DNA from: Elusimicrobiota bacterium
GTDB lineage: Bacteria; Elusimicrobiota; Elusimicrobia; 2-02-FULL-39-32
Reading direction: 5' to 3'
NCBI GenBank assembly: GCA_023249835.1
Contig: JAHFBY010000099.1
Location: 1 to 6,579, forward strand
DNA length: 6,579 nucleotides
Position 1 is the first letter of the stretch. Each line of letters begins with the position of its first letter. A model generated the notes under the pieces. It did not search any database, was not told the origin of the DNA, and saw nothing but the letters and a program-made list of their open reading frames with translations. A program made the translations under genes and the position numbers. Positions 6,046 to 6,579 of this stretch are shown here, one piece after another.

Positions 6046-6372
6046 ATGTCTGTAAAATTACGATTTCAAAGAGTAGGAATGCATCGGCAACCCCATTTTC
6101 GTTTAGTGGCTATAGATTCCCATAAGTCGCGCGACGGCAAACAAATTGAAGTTTTGGGCCATTATAATCCGCGACTAACAAAAGATAAACTTGTCTTTAA
6201 AATGGAGCGGGTTCAATATTGGCTTTCCTGCGGCGCGCAGCCATCGAACACGGTTAGATCTCTAATTAAGAAATCTGGTCAACTTGATATCGGCGCTGGA
6301 CTGATTGAAAAACGCCGCGCACAATCCAAACTTCCGGTTGAATCAAAAAATCAAGCGCCTCAACCAGGCTAA
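6046..6372 (+). CDS. rpsP: 30S ribosomal protein S16
   Basis: S16 is a small-subunit protein that binds 16S rRNA early in assembly. The 108-residue product has the family layout: an N-terminal KLRFQRVGMHRQPHFRLV strand region, a SRDGKQIEVLGHYNPR segment, then YWLSCGAQPSNTVRSLIKKSG. The S16 core ends near residue 80; the last 25 or so residues are a variable polar tail rich in Lys, Gln and Pro, as in many bacterial S16 proteins. The ATG lies 18 bases after the rpe stop. There is no Shine-Dalgarno upstream, but a strong promoter ends 9 bases before the ATG. trmD follows after 23 bases. In many bacteria the order is rpsP-khpA-rimM-trmD-rplS, and the two middle genes are missing here. Confidence 0.97.
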   Translation: MSVKLRFQRVGMHRQPHFRLVAIDSHKSRDGKQIEVLGHYNPRLTKDKLVFKMERVQYWLSCGAQPSNTVRSLIKKSGQLDIGAGLIEKRRAQSKLPVESKNQAPQPG

Positions 6373-6395
6373 GTTCTTTATTTACTATTAAACCG

Positions 6396-6579
6396 ATGAA
6401 ATCTTATAAAATTGATATATTGACCCTTTTTCCACAAATGTTCATTGGTCCATTTAGCGAAAGTCTTTTACAAAAGGGCCAAGAAAATGGTTTGCTGGAT
6501 ATAAAAATTCACAACCTGCGGGACTTTTCTAAAGATCGTAACCGTAAAGATGACGACAAGCCTTTTGGCGGCGGGCCCG
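6396..6579 (+). CDS. trmD: tRNA (guanine-N1)-methyltransferase, N-terminal part cut by the window end
   Basis: TrmD uses S-adenosylmethionine to methylate N1 of G37 in tRNAs with a G at position 36, which prevents +1 frameshifting. Only the first 61 codons are visible; the full protein is usually about 230-250 residues. The N-terminus is diagnostic: KIDILTLFPQMF at 5-16, GPFSESLL, then GLLDIKIHNLRDF, and DDDKPFGGGP at the window edge, matching the conserved (V/D)DxP(Y/F)GGGxGM motif of this SPOUT-class enzyme. The start at 6396 gives the normal length before that first motif. No Shine-Dalgarno is seen in the 23-base gap after rpsP, so it probably depends on read-through from rpsP. It is incomplete because of the window edge, not because it is broken. 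Confidence 0.95.
   Translation, partial: MKSYKIDILTLFPQMFIGPFSESLLQKGQENGLLDIKIHNLRDFSKDRNRKDDDKPFGGGP

Noticed and set aside
6396..6579. trmD as a truncated pseudogene
   Set aside because: The frame is open and well conserved to the last base; it simply runs past the window edge.

Overview
The window is a compact, entirely plus-strand stretch of bacterial chromosome with seven protein genes, the last cut off by the window edge. In order it holds a membrane Ser/Thr kinase with a CHASE2 sensor, a PP2C phosphatase, an FHA protein, a membrane PASTA protein, ribulose-phosphate 3-epimerase (rpe), ribosomal protein S16 (rpsP) and the first 61 codons of the tRNA (m1G37) methyltransferase trmD. I see no mobile element, tRNA, rRNA or CRISPR array. 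No stretch over 300 bases lacks a gene; the longest gap is about 115 bases.

The organism cannot be named from sequence alone. Gene content and the moderate, uneven G+C suggest a Gram-negative or candidate-phylum bacterium. Omnitrophota or Elusimicrobiota is my low-confidence guess. Shine-Dalgarno use is mixed: clear before the PASTA gene, rpe and a tiny upstream ORF, and absent before the FHA gene, rpsP and trmD.

Positions 72-4258 form a signalling block. The kinase has every catalytic motif, an extracytoplasmic CHASE2 sensor, four predicted membrane segments and a TPR-like linker. The phosphatase is a complete PP2C that could reverse its phosphorylations. The FHA protein could read the phosphothreonines through an intact N-terminal FHA domain, joined by an (Ala-Thr-Pro)n linker to a degenerate second FHA-like domain. 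A region of about 110 bp with a good sigma70-type promoter then leads to a membrane protein that looks like the outer half of a PASTA kinase (one membrane segment, three PASTA repeats, a C-terminal beta domain) without a kinase domain. rpe follows directly. A PP2C / kinase / PASTA / rpe neighbourhood resembles the prpC-prkC-rsgA-rpe cluster of Firmicutes, but here the PASTA sensor and the kinase are separate proteins and the kinase carries CHASE2 instead. This possible split PASTA-kinase system is the most interesting idea in the window.

Positions 5350-6579 are housekeeping genes. A near-consensus promoter (TTGACA, 17 bp, TATGAT) lies across the end of rpe and would start transcription only a few bases before the rpsP ATG, which suggests a leaderless or nearly leaderless rpsP-trmD message. 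rpsP is followed directly by trmD, without the khpA and rimM genes that commonly sit between them.
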